NCBI GenBank assembly: GCA_002914805.1
Contig: JXTB01000113.1
Coordinates: forward strand, 528,090-592,089
Origin: Parasponia andersonii
Lineage: Eukaryota; Streptophyta; Magnoliopsida; Rosales; Cannabaceae
Direction of reading: 5' to 3'
Length of the DNA stretch: 64,000 nucleotides
A program made the translations under genes and the position numbers. The number at the start of each line of letters is the position of its first letter. The first letter of the stretch is position 1. This document shows positions 46,885 through 58,596 of the stretch, in pieces. Under the pieces are notes generated by a model that worked only from the letters and a program-made list of their open reading frames with translations, searched no databases and was not told the origin of the DNA.

Positions 46885-47595
46885 CATAATCAAAAATAAT
46901 CGTACTATGGGAATCACATCGTGCAATAAAATACTTGCCGATGGCCCAAGAAAACGTACGAAGAGGAAAGAGCTGCGCAACCAAAAACTTGCTGGCAGAC
47001 CTCGAAAACAATCGTACTATGAGAATCACATCGTGCAATAAAATGTTTGCCGATGGCCCGAGAAAATGTACAAAGAGGAAAAAGTTGCGTAGCCAAAAAC
47101 TTGCCGGCAGACCTCAAAAACAATCGTACAATGGGAATCACATCGTGCAATAAAATGCTTACTGATGGCCCGAGAAAACGTACGAAAAGGAAAGAGTTGC
47201 ACAACCAAAAACTTGCCGGCAGACCTCAAAAACAATTGTACTATGGGAATCACATCGTACAATAAAATGCTTACCGATGGCCTGAGAAAACGTACGAAGA
47301 GGAAAGAGCTACGCGACCAAAAACTTGCTAGCAGATCTAAAAAACAATCATACTATGGAAATCACATCGTGCAATAAAATGCTTGCCAATGCACTGAGAA
47401 AACTTACGAAGAGAATAGACCTACGCAACCAAAAACTTGCCGGCAGACCTCAAAAACAATCATACTATGGGAACCATATCGTGCAATAAAATGCTTGCCG
47501 ATGGCCTGAGAAAACGTACGAAGAGGAAAGAGCTGCGCGACCAAAACTTGCCAGCAGACCTCGAAAGCGATTGTACTACAGGAGCGCCCACCGTG
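46885..47595. repeat. 112-bp tandem array in the 3' region of gypsy element 2
   Basis: About six units with a steady 112-bp period. The marker GAATCACATCGTGCAATAAA (or close variants) starts at 46911, 47023, 47135, 47247, 47359 and 47471, with a decayed copy near 47583. Each unit also contains GAAAACGTACGAAGAGGAAA and ACTTGCCGGCAGACCTC. Open frames on both strands across it (46808-47622 and 46795-47262) repeat every 37 residues or so and are by-products of the array. Confidence 0.95.
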
Positions 47596-47599
47596 GGAC

Positions 47600-48095
47600 A
47601 GGGTCTATTCTGTTGGAAGTAGATCCCCTCAAAGGAACGCCTCAGCTATACGAAAAGGTAAAGGAAAGCAGGGTCAGGGTCTACCCGTTGGAAGCGGACC
47701 TTCCCCAGACAACATTTTAGCCGCATGCGAGGCGAAGGTTAAAGAGGTCAGGGTCTACCCGTTGGAAGCGGACCCTCCCCAGACAACATTTTAGCCGAAT
47801 GCGAGGCAAAGGTTAGATGGGTCATGGTCTACCTGTTAGAATCAGACCCTCCCCAGACAACATTTTGGCGGTATGCAAAGCAAAGGTTAAAGGGGTCAGG
47901 GTCCACCCGTTAGAAGCAGACCCTCCCTAGACAACATTTTAGCCACATGTAAGGCAAAGGTTAGAGGGGTCAGGCTCTACCCATTGGAAGCGAACCCTCC
48001 CCAGATAACATTTTGGCGGCATGCAAAGCAAAGGTTAAAGGGATCAGGGTCTACCCATTGGAAGCAGACCCTCCCGCGAGAACATTTTTATTACG
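47600..48095. repeat. 74-bp tandem array in the 3' region of gypsy element 2
   Basis: About six units with a 74-bp period. The marker CAGACAACATTTT (or variants) starts at 47706, 47780, 47854, 47928, 48002 and 48076. Each unit includes GGTCAGGGTCTACCCGTTGG and GCGGACCCTCCCC. It is unrelated in sequence to the adjoining 112-bp array. Confidence 0.95.
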
Positions 48096-48590
48096 CATAC
48101 ACCAGGCACGAAGACAGGAGTTAAAATCTAGTTCTGTTCATTATTTCCCAAAGTACAATGGGCATGGTTGACAATGACACGCACCCAAAAGCTCTATCTG
48201 CGAGAAGCGGATCTTGGGCTGACTCGTAGGGACACGTTAGAGTGGTAACGCCCAGTTTGCTCCCGATAAGAGCCGAGCCTAGGCCTTCTCCTCTGCAGCG
48301 ATGAGTCTAAACAATGGTTAACCAACCCCTGTAGCGAGCGCATTCCCATTTGGGATCGGAGAAGTCCAACCACACGTGCGGGTCGAATTCTGCCAAGACA
48401 AGTCATAACAGAAGTTATATTTCCTTAAAACCGGATGAGCCGGAACCCACATCCCTATCTCCATAACTAATCTTGTCGATCATAGCTCGAGGAGGACTCA
48501 CTAATAACTCGAAGTCATGTACGACTGAGCCAAACCCAAATGTCAGCTGCACTGCTGATAAGGGAACGACATTGTAAATGATATCTGACC
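48096..48590. other. unassigned 3' sequence of gypsy element 2
   Basis: Lies between the tandem arrays and the antisense gene. No coding or repeat signal that I can support. Confidence 0.4.
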
Positions 48591-51500
48591 TTAACCCCCG
48601 ACATGGTTAATAAAAGAAAAAGAGAATAGACTGAAGAAAACTGCACTGTTTTTATTATTTATATAAACGGTTACAACAAGGGTCAACTCTACAAATATAC
48701 AAAAACTAGGGACCCTAATTACCTCCAGCCAGGGGAGCACAGCCAGTTTCAGTGCTTGGACCTCCCCGGTGGAGGGTGGCATACCAAGGTCAGAGTTGTC
48801 GCTGGATAAAATGACCGCACCAGACCCCTTGCCAATTAAAGCCCCAAGACCAGGCTGACTGCCAGGGACCTCCGAGGTTTGCTCTAGTGAACCGGAAACG
48901 GGGATAAGCTCTTTGGCAACAGAGGCGGATGTAGAGGTCCCGTCTTTTTCCGCGGCAAGCATCTTCAGCACGTCAGTAGGGTACGCGATGTTGATTTCAT
49001 CCCTAAGCTACTGCATGTAGTACTTGATGGAATAGTGGTCTCTCTCGAAGCCTTTCTGCTCGTCAAACTGGTCTGGCATTACCACCTCCGCGTGGACTTC
49101 GAATTCCCTGTTCTCCCAGCCAAACCTGTAACTTTCCGCAGAAAGGACATCCATCTGCCTTTGATACCTCGTTTTTAGTTTCTCCGCATCCGCTAGTCTA
49201 TCCCTCAGCGTCGCCAACCTCAGCTCTGCCTGCCGCTGCGACAAGTCGACCAAAAGGGTGTTAATGTCAGCAAGGTCTTCGCCATGCTTGTGAGTCAACT
49301 CTACTTAAGCCCCCATCAATTTTACGTGGTCCAAGTAAAGATGTTGGCTTACCTCATTTGACCGGAGGAGTCTGCGTTGCAGAGAATGGGCCTCCAATTT
49401 GGCTTTCACCTCGGTCTTCCTCGCCACTTTAGCATCGTCAACGGCCCTGTCGTGAGCGATGAAGGCCAGCCCCATCTCTGCCCCAGCGCTCTGCAGTTCT
49501 TGCTCCTTGACCTTGAGCTCGTTTTTGGCCAGTCTGGCGGCCTCGGATTGAGCGAGCCTGTCAGCCTCCGCCTCAGCCAGTCTTGTAGCCAGCTCCTCGT
49601 GCCTGACCCTCTCGACACTCAGAGCGTGAGCCACCGCGCTGCTGACTCTAACCTCATCGAGGCTCCGATACAAGTCGAAGTCAGTCCTCAACTCAGCAAA
49701 GGCGGCCTCGCTGCGCTCGGTCAGTGCAGAACGGGAGTTCAACTCCTCGGTCAGATCCCTGACGTGAGAGGAATAGAAAGACTGGATGGTGGTAACCAAA
49801 CGAGCCAAACCTACGCGAAAGTACGGCTAGCGATAAGCTCGACGTTCTCCAAGAAGAGCGCCTCCAGCTCGGGTTCTGCGGCTGGACCCTCTCTTTGGGT
49901 GTTGTCCGCGTCTGAGGAACGCAACTCCATCCCACCAACCATGAGGGCACCCTCTCCCCCAACTGGGCACTCCCTTGAAGTAGCAGTGGCAAGGACGAAG
50001 GAAAGCTGGGCATTGCCGAGCACGCAGTCGGCGATGGCAGGAGGCGGCGCATCTTCAGTAGAAGACGCCACGGTAGCTCCCGCTATATCGGCAATTTCGG
50101 TTGCTGTCCCCCTCAGAGCCCCGCCTAAATGTGATTTTTCAGTCTTGTCTTGACCATTCCCTCTCGACGGGCCACTGTGCGCAGACCTTCTTCTCCTCAG
50201 AAGGGTCAGTATGGCCCCATCGTCATCACTGTCAGAAGAAAGGGTAACCCTACCCTTCTTCTCTGCTGGGCCCTCTTTTTCTTTGGATGAGCCGGCCTCG
50301 TGGCGCCGCTTTATTGCGACCGGAGGAGGGGAAGACAGCCGAGATTTCAACCTCGGAGCCCCCCCACTGAGCTCAGCGATCTCCCCACCAAGGCAAGCAG
50401 CACTAAACCCCGCGCTCGTCTTGGAGTAGCAGATCCCCGGGCAGACTCAAGGGAGCCCCCTTGCCATATACGGCCTTTATGGTCGTTGTTTCCCTGGTCG
50501 GAGGTCTGCTTGCACTGGAATGGGTGATCACGGGTGCTTCATCCTCTGAAGACACCACGAGACGCCGGCCAGCGGTTACCTTGGGGCGAGCCTTATGTCT
50601 AGCGGTACTCCCCTTGACAGGGGAAAGGTCTGCCGAGGGCCGGCTTCAGAACCTGTAAAGTGCAAGCAACATAGTTAGATCACTGCCATAACCCAATCGA
50701 CAAAGTTCCAGGATGCGAAAATGAACTCACCTCTAACCCTCTTAGGGGCGGCAGCTTCCTCCCTACGGAGCCTGATGCACTCTTCGGCCATGAGCCTTAC
50801 AGCTTCTTCGAGCTCGTGGCTAGTCGGCGCCACCAGGTCGTTGGAACTAGCCAATTGGCTTGAAGCCGTAACCTGACGACCCACCATGGCGATGCGATCA
50901 TCCTCGTCCCAGTGGAATCGGTTCAGGGCAGAGGCATCAAGCCGGCTTCGCAGGTACTTCGTGATAACCTAGGTGTCCAGGGGGAAGGAAAGGTATGAAA
51001 CCATCCTAGGCATCATATTCATCACCTGGGGATTGAGGATGGCCTGGATGTGTCGGCAGTCCCCAGGAGACCCAAAGATGATGATTCCCTCCAGCCTTGG
51101 AGTTGCCCCGCCAACAAATACGGCTCGAACCTGTTTTCTTCTGCAGAGGCTGCACAAGACAAAAAAAAAATGTGAGCAATAACAGACGAGGTGAACGCAG
51201 ACTCGAAAATCACGACCTAGCACTTACTCTACAGGAAAACCGAAGGAATTTGGAAGTGCTCTCCATTCACCCAAGGAGAGCACTACGCCCCTCTAACGGC
51301 ATACAGCCTAGAGCGGGAGTCCCATTGCTTGTCCGACCTCGGCAAGCCCCAGAAAATATGACGTCCCAGGAGCAGTTGAAGGTAAAAGGTGGGGTAAGAG
51401 CTCCTTTTGGGGATGAGAGTGAGTTTGTAAGCATAAAAGACCACCTCCAAGTTGATATGCATATTATAAAGAACTGACAGGGCGGAGAGCTCCATCAGGA

Positions 51501-51800
51501 TTATGACCCCGTTTGTATTTAGCTGCAGCGGGAGGATCCCCGTCAGAGCGAAGAACTAGTGGATCAGCAGCCATTCCAGATACTTTCTTCCCAAAATAAT
51601 AAAGCCTTCGAGGGCAGAGGGACGAAAATACTAATCCGCGGGACCCTTTATAACGTGACTCCGCCGGGGAGGCAGATCTGTCTCCACAGCGAATCCAACT
51701 CCGAGTCTAGACAGGGCGAAGTTCCTGATCTTGATTCGAGGCCATCGTTCTAGATACGATCGAAAGAGCAAAAGTCTCTAGAAAGGGGAGAAGTCGGAAA
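48591..51800 (-). pseudogene. antisense gene region of gypsy element 2
   Basis: On the - strand a chain of open blocks: near 51283-51500 a region like the N-terminal 'gypsy type transposon' domain (LGRHIFWGLPRSDKQWDSRS), near 50970-51223 a continuation (IQAILNPQVMNMMPRMVSY), at 49811-50350 a Ser/Asp- and Lys-rich linker (SSKEKEGPAEKKGR), and at 49008-49808 a long Ala/Glu/Arg-rich coiled coil (ATRLAEAEADRLAQSEAARL). The plan equals that of the antisense region in element 1 although the sequences differ. GT/AG-like joins suggest introns. Role unknown; fossil. Confidence 0.65.
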
Positions 51801-52087
51801 CTGTAAGATTTTACAAGGCTAGAATAACTGGAGATTTTAGTAAAGTAGCAAATGAGTGTAAATGTGGCTTTTATGGAGGGGGAGCCGAAGAGTTTTTCCT
51901 AGAAAAGGGCAGAGCAAGGAAGACCGAACCGTCGGAATTTCGAAATTTAAAAATTTTTGTGACATGGGATTGCATGCCTCCACGTCGGCAATAGGGGAGC
52001 CACGTGTAACCCTCAAATTGGAAGAACGGAGAAACAATTTTCCCACTTGATTGATACGAATCCATCAAGTAGGGAAATGGGGACAGT

Positions 52088-52897
52088 TGTGAATCCGTTT
52101 CTAAATCATACACCACGTGGATGATTAAGTGCCAGAACAAGTCATAAACAGGACACACCGTCCGACACGTGTCTAGAGTGACTAGTTAATAGGCCACGCG
52201 AGTCGCACGTGGTACCACATAGACCATTGGGCTGTCCGAGGCTATGGCCGATCCCATCCCAGACCCTGGATGGACTCGGCCTAGTCCGATTCTTACCTCA
52301 ACAGCTGGAGGTCGAAAGCCCCAAGGGTCTTCCACCAGAGTACAATGAGAAGCAACTCACAGCTCCAAACCCAGACAGAGTATTTAATGCGATCTTGAGT
52401 AGATGCGCGCATGAGACAAACCGTCCTAACAGAACGACGATTTGTCCAAATCTCGCCCCTGACAGACTCAAGCCATAGGGGACGGTGGAAACTAAGCTAC
52501 AGCGGTGCAGGGAGAATCACGGTAATCTCGGCCCGTGACCTCTGGAGTAAGTTTTGATGACAAAGGTACTCGGTCCTGGGATTGAGAACCATGAGGTTCA
52601 CAATTTCAGGACTATATATATGAGCCATGCATCCCCAAAAGAGAGGCATGTACCCGTACAAAAAGAAACATTTGAAAAGATACACATATACGAAGAAACA
52701 CTAAATCTTTACTGCCCTGAGCCAAAGATAACCAGCTGACTTAAGCATCGGAGAGTCTTTGCAGGTAGCCTCTCCCGCTTCTCCGATCTTGCCCGAAGTC
52801 AAAAGCTCTTTGGGATAGCGAGAACACGTGGACAGTTGGAGGATACAACACCGGCAGTTCAGAGACACGTGAACAGCTGATGAAAACCGCTCCAACA
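52088..52897 (+). repeat. right LTR of gypsy element 2
   Basis: Preceded by the purine-rich AGTAGGGAAATGGGGACAG. The LTR starts TGTGAATCCG and ends CGCTCCAACA, about 810 bp. A GACTATATATATGAG promoter-like motif lies at about 52610. The ends are inferred from the TG/CA rule because no partner LTR is present. Confidence 0.6.
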
Positions 52898-53567
52898 ATA
52901 TCCATCACTAGATATAGATGGATATGAAAATTTTTCAAGAAAAACTTCTATAAAACTTTAACATGACAATGATATTCAGCAATAAATAACCTTTTATTTA
53001 TTACACTGAAAAAAAAAACATATTTATTTATTTTCCAATAATTAATCTGCATATGACAACTAGGATTTCGTTTTTCCACTAAAAAAGTTGACCACAATTA
53101 AAGGACACTTGCTGATCTTCTTCATCCCCTAATGCAAATCATCAAATTGTAAAAAGATATTAAAAACAAATGGTGAGATGAATAATTAATCTTTATTAAA
53201 TTGTGTTAGATTTCTATTCTATATATGTTTTTGATTTAAACATTACTCCTATAAGATTTAAATTAAAAATACTAATAATACAAAAAAAAAAAGGCATCAC
53301 GATGAATATAAAAGATCAAATTTCTCTCTGCAAAAGAATCAAAAAAAAAAATGATGAGAAACGATCAGACGGTTATAAACTCCTAAATACCAACACCACA
53401 CACAACCTAGCATAGCTGAGCTGGCTTTTTCTTTTTTCGACTCCAAAAACAGCACTATTCCTATTTCCCAATCAAATTATAAATAAATAAATAATTTCGT
53501 TTTTTTTTTCTCTTTTAAGAAAAAAAAAAGAGCACTGGTTCATATCTTGCTCAGCAAGGAACGGCAG
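52898..53567. other. AT-rich spacer between LTR and gene 3
   Basis: No gene supported. Several A-rich runs. The frame at 53203-53415 is simple, Lys/Ile-rich translation of AT-rich sequence. Confidence 0.4.
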
Positions 53568-53697
53568 TGAGTCATACTGAGTCACTGACACCGAGTAGTA
53601 CCGCCAAATTGGCTATAAAACAACGATTCCTCTGACCGATTTCATTCACTAACCCATCACAGCCTTTTCTCACTCATCTTCTTTTTCTCTCTCTAGA
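53568..53697 (+). promoter_or_regulatory. promoter of small gene 3: two TGAGTCA motifs and TATA box
   Basis: TGAGTCA occurs at 53568-53574 and again at 53578-53584, ten bases apart (one helical turn), about 30 bases upstream of TATAAAA at 53614-53620. TGAGTCA is the GCN4-type motif bound by bZIP factors in plants. Transcription would begin near 53645-53650, giving a short CT-rich leader without ATG. Confidence 0.6.
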
Positions 53698-53958
53698 ATG
53701 ATGGAAAGAAGCTCAGATCCCAAATCGAACCAGCAGCCCAAGCGGAAGCCGCCACCAAAGCGGGGACAGATAAAGCTCAGAATCATCAAGTCCCTCGTCG
53801 GCTCAGCCGTCTCCGTGGCTTCGGCAGCGGCGGCTGGGCTCGGGGGAGCCAAGCGCGCCGTAGATGGAGAGCCGCTGAGCCCGATCGCCTCGCCGGCTCC
53901 TGCTGTGCCGCCGTCCGGGTACACCTCAGATGCTCACTCTGATTACTCCTCCTCCTGA
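53698..53958 (+). CDS. small PPKRG-motif protein, gene 3 of the tandem family
   Basis: An 86-residue protein of unknown function, intronless. Residues 15-34 are KRKPPPKRGQIKLRIIKSLV, the cleanest version of the core. An Ala/Ser/Gly-rich middle follows (residues 36-54), then a Pro-rich stretch and the tail VPPSGYTSDAHSDYSSS. It starts at ATGATGG; the second ATG (53701) is an alternative start that would remove one residue. Markedly GC-rich third positions contrast with the AT-rich flanks, as in gene 1. No signal peptide; the Ala-rich middle (SVASAAAAGLGG) is weakly hydrophobic but short for a membrane span. A poly(A) signal lies at 54209. Confidence 0.8.
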   Translation: MMERSSDPKSNQQPKRKPPPKRGQIKLRIIKSLVGSAVSVASAAAAGLGGAKRAVDGEPLSPIASPAPAVPPSGYTSDAHSDYSSS

Positions 53959-54208
53959 CTTCAGCTTCCTGTATAGCTAGCTCGGAAGATCCGAAACTCG
54001 AGAAATTTTGGCGGGATTTCTGAGTTTCCGTGGTTCTTCTGTATAGATGAAGTTAATTTATTTATTTTAATTTTTAATTTCTAATTTTGTGATGGTGATA
54101 AATTGAAGGAGGTGTCGGAAACCGAGGTTAAAGGGTAAGATTTGAGGGGGTTTTTTTTTTTTATTGTTTTATAGTATTGTAGAAGAAATGTTTCCTTAAA
54201 TTTTGATT

Positions 54209-54214
54209 AATAAA
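54209..54214 (+). terminator. possible poly(A) signal of gene 3
   Basis: AATAAA about 250 bases after the stop codon, in an AT-rich stretch. A plausible but unproven 3' end. Confidence 0.35.
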
Positions 54215-54460
54215 AACGTGAAGAGTTATAAATTTTTTCAGGGTTTGAGCTGAAGACCCCTGTTTTATTCTCTTCATTTCCAAGAATTTCATGATTTTGC
54301 GGACAATTTTTTATTAATGTTCGTTTTATTTAAAGTAACGAAATGTTGATTCTGATTATTAGTATCAGTTTTGGGTACTGACTGAAGTGAAGCTGAATAT
54401 TGAATTATTATTAATAACTGGATTCGAATTTGAAACATTCTCAAATATTATTCGAGAATG

Positions 54461-54560
54461 TTTTGAATGTCATTTTGAGAAAGTTTGTTGAATTGGCAAT
54501 TAGCAAAGCATTTTGAATGTCATTTTGAGAAAGTTTACTGAATGGTCAATTGGCAAAGCA
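54461..54560. repeat. 50-bp tandem duplication
   Basis: Two units, 54461-54510 and 54511-54560, starting TTTTGAATGTCATTTTGAGA, with a few differences. No coding signal. Confidence 0.8.
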
Positions 54561-57500
54561 TTTCGTGATTTTTATTTATTTATTTTTTTTGTTATTAAAA
54601 TATTCAGAATGAGTTCAATACTTCACATCTTGAGACTTGATTTTGAAAAATTAAGCTACATCAGTAATATTTTTTTCTTTTTCTTTTTTCTTGAAGTTTA
54701 TGTGAACTACATTTGATTATTCATTTTTTAATTTTTTTTCAAAAAAAAATACCCTATGTCTATACGTGGTATTCCGTCCATAGCTAGTATCGAGCACATG
54801 CAATTTACATGTGAAGTTTTTGTGCACCACTATTTATGTTGAAGATTGTAGGTTTAAATTTTGGTGATATTTTCGAGAATTTTGAATATGAAGGTATTTA
54901 TTTACTAGTTTAGTATCTCGTTTTTTGTCTTTAAAGTGAATGAGATTCAAGTCGCCCCTTCTTTTCTTTTTTATTATCAAAAAAGTAAAATTTTTGCACA
55001 ATTGTGTGGCGTGCCCACCTCAACTTTCAAAAGTGAAAAGTAAGTGTTTAATTTATACTAAATTTGGCTTTATCGTTCGCAATGAAAATGCTCAATTATA
55101 TAATTCTAGCAAGGAAAAAAAACAAAGTTATATAATTAGGTACATAAAATAGTATTCCCTAATAAATGTGACAAATTATGCAGATCACAAAATTCCAAAG
55201 TAAGAAGATCGAGCAATGTTTGTTTATGTCCTCAAAAAGAGTTACCCTAGTTACAATACACGATATTTAGTCCACGACTTAGGTACACCCTGATATTAAA
55301 CAACCCTAGAGTGTCAAGTATTAAGTTTTTTTGTTCCAAATTGATTGTGTGAAAAAATAAAGAATGTGGGAGAAGTATTAACATGGACTTGATATCACGT
55401 AAGATCATTAAAATGCTATTTATTTATGTTAATAGGTCACCATAATTGGAAGAAATAGTAATTGCATTGTCAAAATCCAGTTGGATGAAAAAAAAAAAAA
55501 GCAAGCATTGTTTAAATTTTCAAAAAATTGAAAGCGCGTTTTTTTTTTTTTCTCGGGAGGGGAAACGTCATAAGCCGCGGGTTATTATCTAATTTTAAAG
55601 TCCAACCCCTGTAAAACCGTTTTTTAACGAAATGTACTTGTTGAGAAAAAATTAAGTACAAAAAAAACAAAAACAATAATAGAATAAACCGTTTCTTTTT
55701 TATTAAAAAGAAAAGAAAAGACACTACAAAGCCATAGAAGTACTTTTAGTCCTTAAACAAATAATAAAGAACAAAAAATTAAGGAAATGAGACAAAGATC
55801 TCATATTATACTGAAATAAGAAGAGCTAGAAGCATGGATACTAATTACTATTTAGTTTCACATAGTTTCTAATGACGGCTGGTCATTTAGTCATTGAACG
55901 CTGAATCAATTTTTTTTTTATTTTTTTTATTATTTTTTTATTTTTTTCAATTTCTATTTTTGTTTTTGTTTTTTTTAAGGGTACTTAATTTCTAAAATTA
56001 ATACTTGTAGGGAGAAGAGGATGAGTTAGTTGAAGACTTGAAGTTCAAAAATGGTAATTTAATTTAAGCCACCATAAAACAAACTAACTTGCAAAGTTCT
56101 CTTAGAAAATTAAGACTAACAGGAACAAATTAAAGAGTAAAAAAAAAATTCCCATTTCCTTTATTGATAAGCATAATACTTAAATCACAGATCAACACTA
56201 CCATTAGTTTGATGCCTAATTCAGATCTCTCTTTAATTCGGGGAGTAGAAACATCCTTTTATTTAATTGCTTTAGAAAGTACTTATACTTTCCAATCCAT
56301 GTTAGATCCTTTGCTTAAATTTGACCACACACATTTATGTTTGTAGTCCCAACTCCCACCAAATTAGTTTATTAATATTAGGGATTAGTTAAACACAACC
56401 CTAAACCCTCCATCCCATAAATAAATTAAAAAATAAACAGAAAAGAAAAACAAAATTACACATAATCCCTGTACAAATGAGAATATGATATTCTGTGTGT
56501 GCTGAGTTTAGTTTAAATATTTATCTCTTCAGCAAAAGAAAAAAGGGTTCAAATTTTCGCTTTTTTTTTTGAAACATAAATTTTAGCTTCAATCTGAAGC
56601 AACATATGAGTTTATAGACCTTTGTTTTCTATTCTATATTTTACTATCACTGTTCATCATATATTATATTATGGCATGATCAGATAATGAAGTATTCTTT
56701 TGAAAAAAAAATATCTAATATTTTTTTATTACTGGTCAATTTGCATCTATTTTTACATAGATTTTTTTTTTTAACATCCTTCTCTAGCATCCAACCAACT
56801 GAAAAATAAAATAAATTAATCCTCGGGTTCACTTTGCTCCAGAATATTTTCCACCATTGAGCGTTCTAAGAGATTCTTTTCTTTTATAAATCAAACGTAA
56901 TATTTTGAAAAAGGAAGAGAAATTTTTTAAAAACATATCTCAATTCCGAACGTGCATGTTAATTTGTTTGAAACGAATCCAAAATAGTTACCTAATTTAG
57001 TTTCCATTTTTTTTTGGGAAAGGAATTTAGCTTCCAATTCATTTATAACTCAAAAAGTTAACATCACATTTATATTAAAATTCCAAAAAAAAAATGATAA
57101 ACTTAAAAAACTAATTCGGTACTACAAATTTTAGATGATTTATAGTACATAAATTCATTGTTGGAGATTGGACAATAAAGTTTGATCGTAAACTTTTGTT
57201 TGTTTAAAGACAATTCATAACCGCGTTCCCAAATTTTAAGGCTGCTATATATGCCATAACTTGAGGAAGCTCCCTTCGAATCCAATAGTATTTTCACCTA
57301 ATTTTAAGTTAAATAAATAACACAAAAATATTGAGATTTTTATCACTGTTACCCCACTAAGCCACGTTTCTTTTTTTTTTTTTTTTTTTTTCTTTTTGTG
57401 GCTGGAAAGCCACGTTTAACTCTTCTACTTCTTAATTTCTCCTTTGGTGGAATTATAATTATTTTGGCTCGAAAAGCTCAAGCTTGACAGAAAAAAAAAT

Positions 57501-57865
57501 TTTGGACTATATGAGGGTAGACAGTTTTTTTTGTTTTTTTTTTTAAGAAATTATAAAGACCAAATCAAAACGAATAAAAAGCCCAAAATATAGAAAATAT
57601 ATTATATGTTAGCGCACTAAGAAAATGACTATTTTTTTTTTCTATAAAAATTATATATATAGGCAAAGTTTGGTAATTATTATTTTTTATATATATAAAT
57701 ATCGTTTTAATTAATTAAAATTTATTTTAAATATTTTTTAATAATAAAATATTAAAAAATATATATCATTAATGAGATATATTTTCACGTCGTTATAATT
57801 ATTACATCGTTATTATTAAACGGTTAAAAAAAATAATTATATATAGATTAAAAAAAATTACATCG

Positions 57866-57900
<35 letters not shown>

Positions 57901-58050
57901 TCGGGAGCGTTTTTGTCACGTTTGGGGGCCGGAGGTTCAGTTCAAAGGACATATATTAAAGGTGATCATAATATTATCATCAAACAACCGTACAACTTTT
58001 TAACGATCATGATCATCCAAATTCTTATAAATGGTGAATCGAATCGGCTA
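54561..58050. other. intergenic between genes 3 and 4
   Basis: AT-rich with many poly(A)/poly(T) runs (for example 55908-55940 and 57370-57391) and a (TA)n tract at 57869-57898. The open frames at 55512, 56164 and 57103 show no family signal. Nothing else is supported. Confidence 0.45.
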
Positions 58051-58057
58051 TGATTCC

Positions 58058-58596
58058 GCCACGTGGCCTACTAGAGTGTGTTCCCTCGCATTGTGCACTG
58101 TTCTTCCATCTTGCGTAACAAGCTAAGCTAGTTTTTTTTTCCTTTTTTTCCCAGATCAGTGTATTTAAGAGGCCCAAACTTACTCCAAAGTCACTCCCAA
58201 GCTTTAACAACTTCTCTCTCTGTGCTTTTCCTCTTCACTCCAAACTTCCGTCCTTTTTGATTCCTGAAATCGCGACTCCCGATTCCCCGATTACCGATCA
58301 TTTCCCTCTTCTTCCCTCCTCTGGCTCAGCTATAAAACCCTAAACCAAAAACTTCGGTACCCTGATTCCCGATTCCCAACTTCCGATTCCGTTCATTCTC
58401 TCTTCCTCTCGCTCACACCCCCCCTTCCCCCCCAGAAGGAAAACAACTACAAACCATTCATTTTCAACCCAGACCGATTCTCCGATTCCGATTCCTCTCC
58501 GGAAATCGATTCGATTGTTTTGATTCCTCACTGTGTTCTTTCGCCGTGAAAATCCGGATTGGTTAGCCCCCAAAACCAAAACCCAAACCCGTCGAA
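58058..58596 (+). promoter_or_regulatory. promoter and leader of small gene 4: G-box and TATA box
   Basis: A perfect palindromic G-box, GCCACGTGGC, lies at 58058-58067. TATAAAA at 58331-58337 is the best TATA box (start near 58365); TATTTAAG near 58161 is an alternative giving a longer leader. The leader to 58596 is C/T-rich with repeated GATTCC words and no ATG after 58365. Confidence 0.5.

Larger units (their letters stand above)
42430..52897 (+). mobile_element. second Ty3/gypsy Tat-clade element, left LTR not found
   Basis: Begins within gag and continues protease, reverse transcriptase, RNase H, second RNase H, integrase, then two tandem repeat arrays, an antisense gene and a right LTR. 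It is distinct from element 1: its coding part is more GC-rich, it lacks cross-matching LTR sequence by eye, and it alone has the arrays. The frames are longer and less decayed than in element 1, but it is broken and has no left LTR, so no age from LTRs is possible. Confidence 0.85.

Noticed and set aside
46808-47622. Series of Lys/Arg-rich frames on both strands
   Set aside because: They are periodic by-products of the 112-bp tandem array.
46885-48095. CRISPR-like look of regular repeats
   Set aside because: The repeats are contiguous tandem units of 112 and 74 bp with no unique spacers, inside a plant retrotransposon.
49377-50153. 258-codon frame on the + strand
   Set aside because: It is the shadow of the GC-rich coiled-coil antisense region on the other strand.
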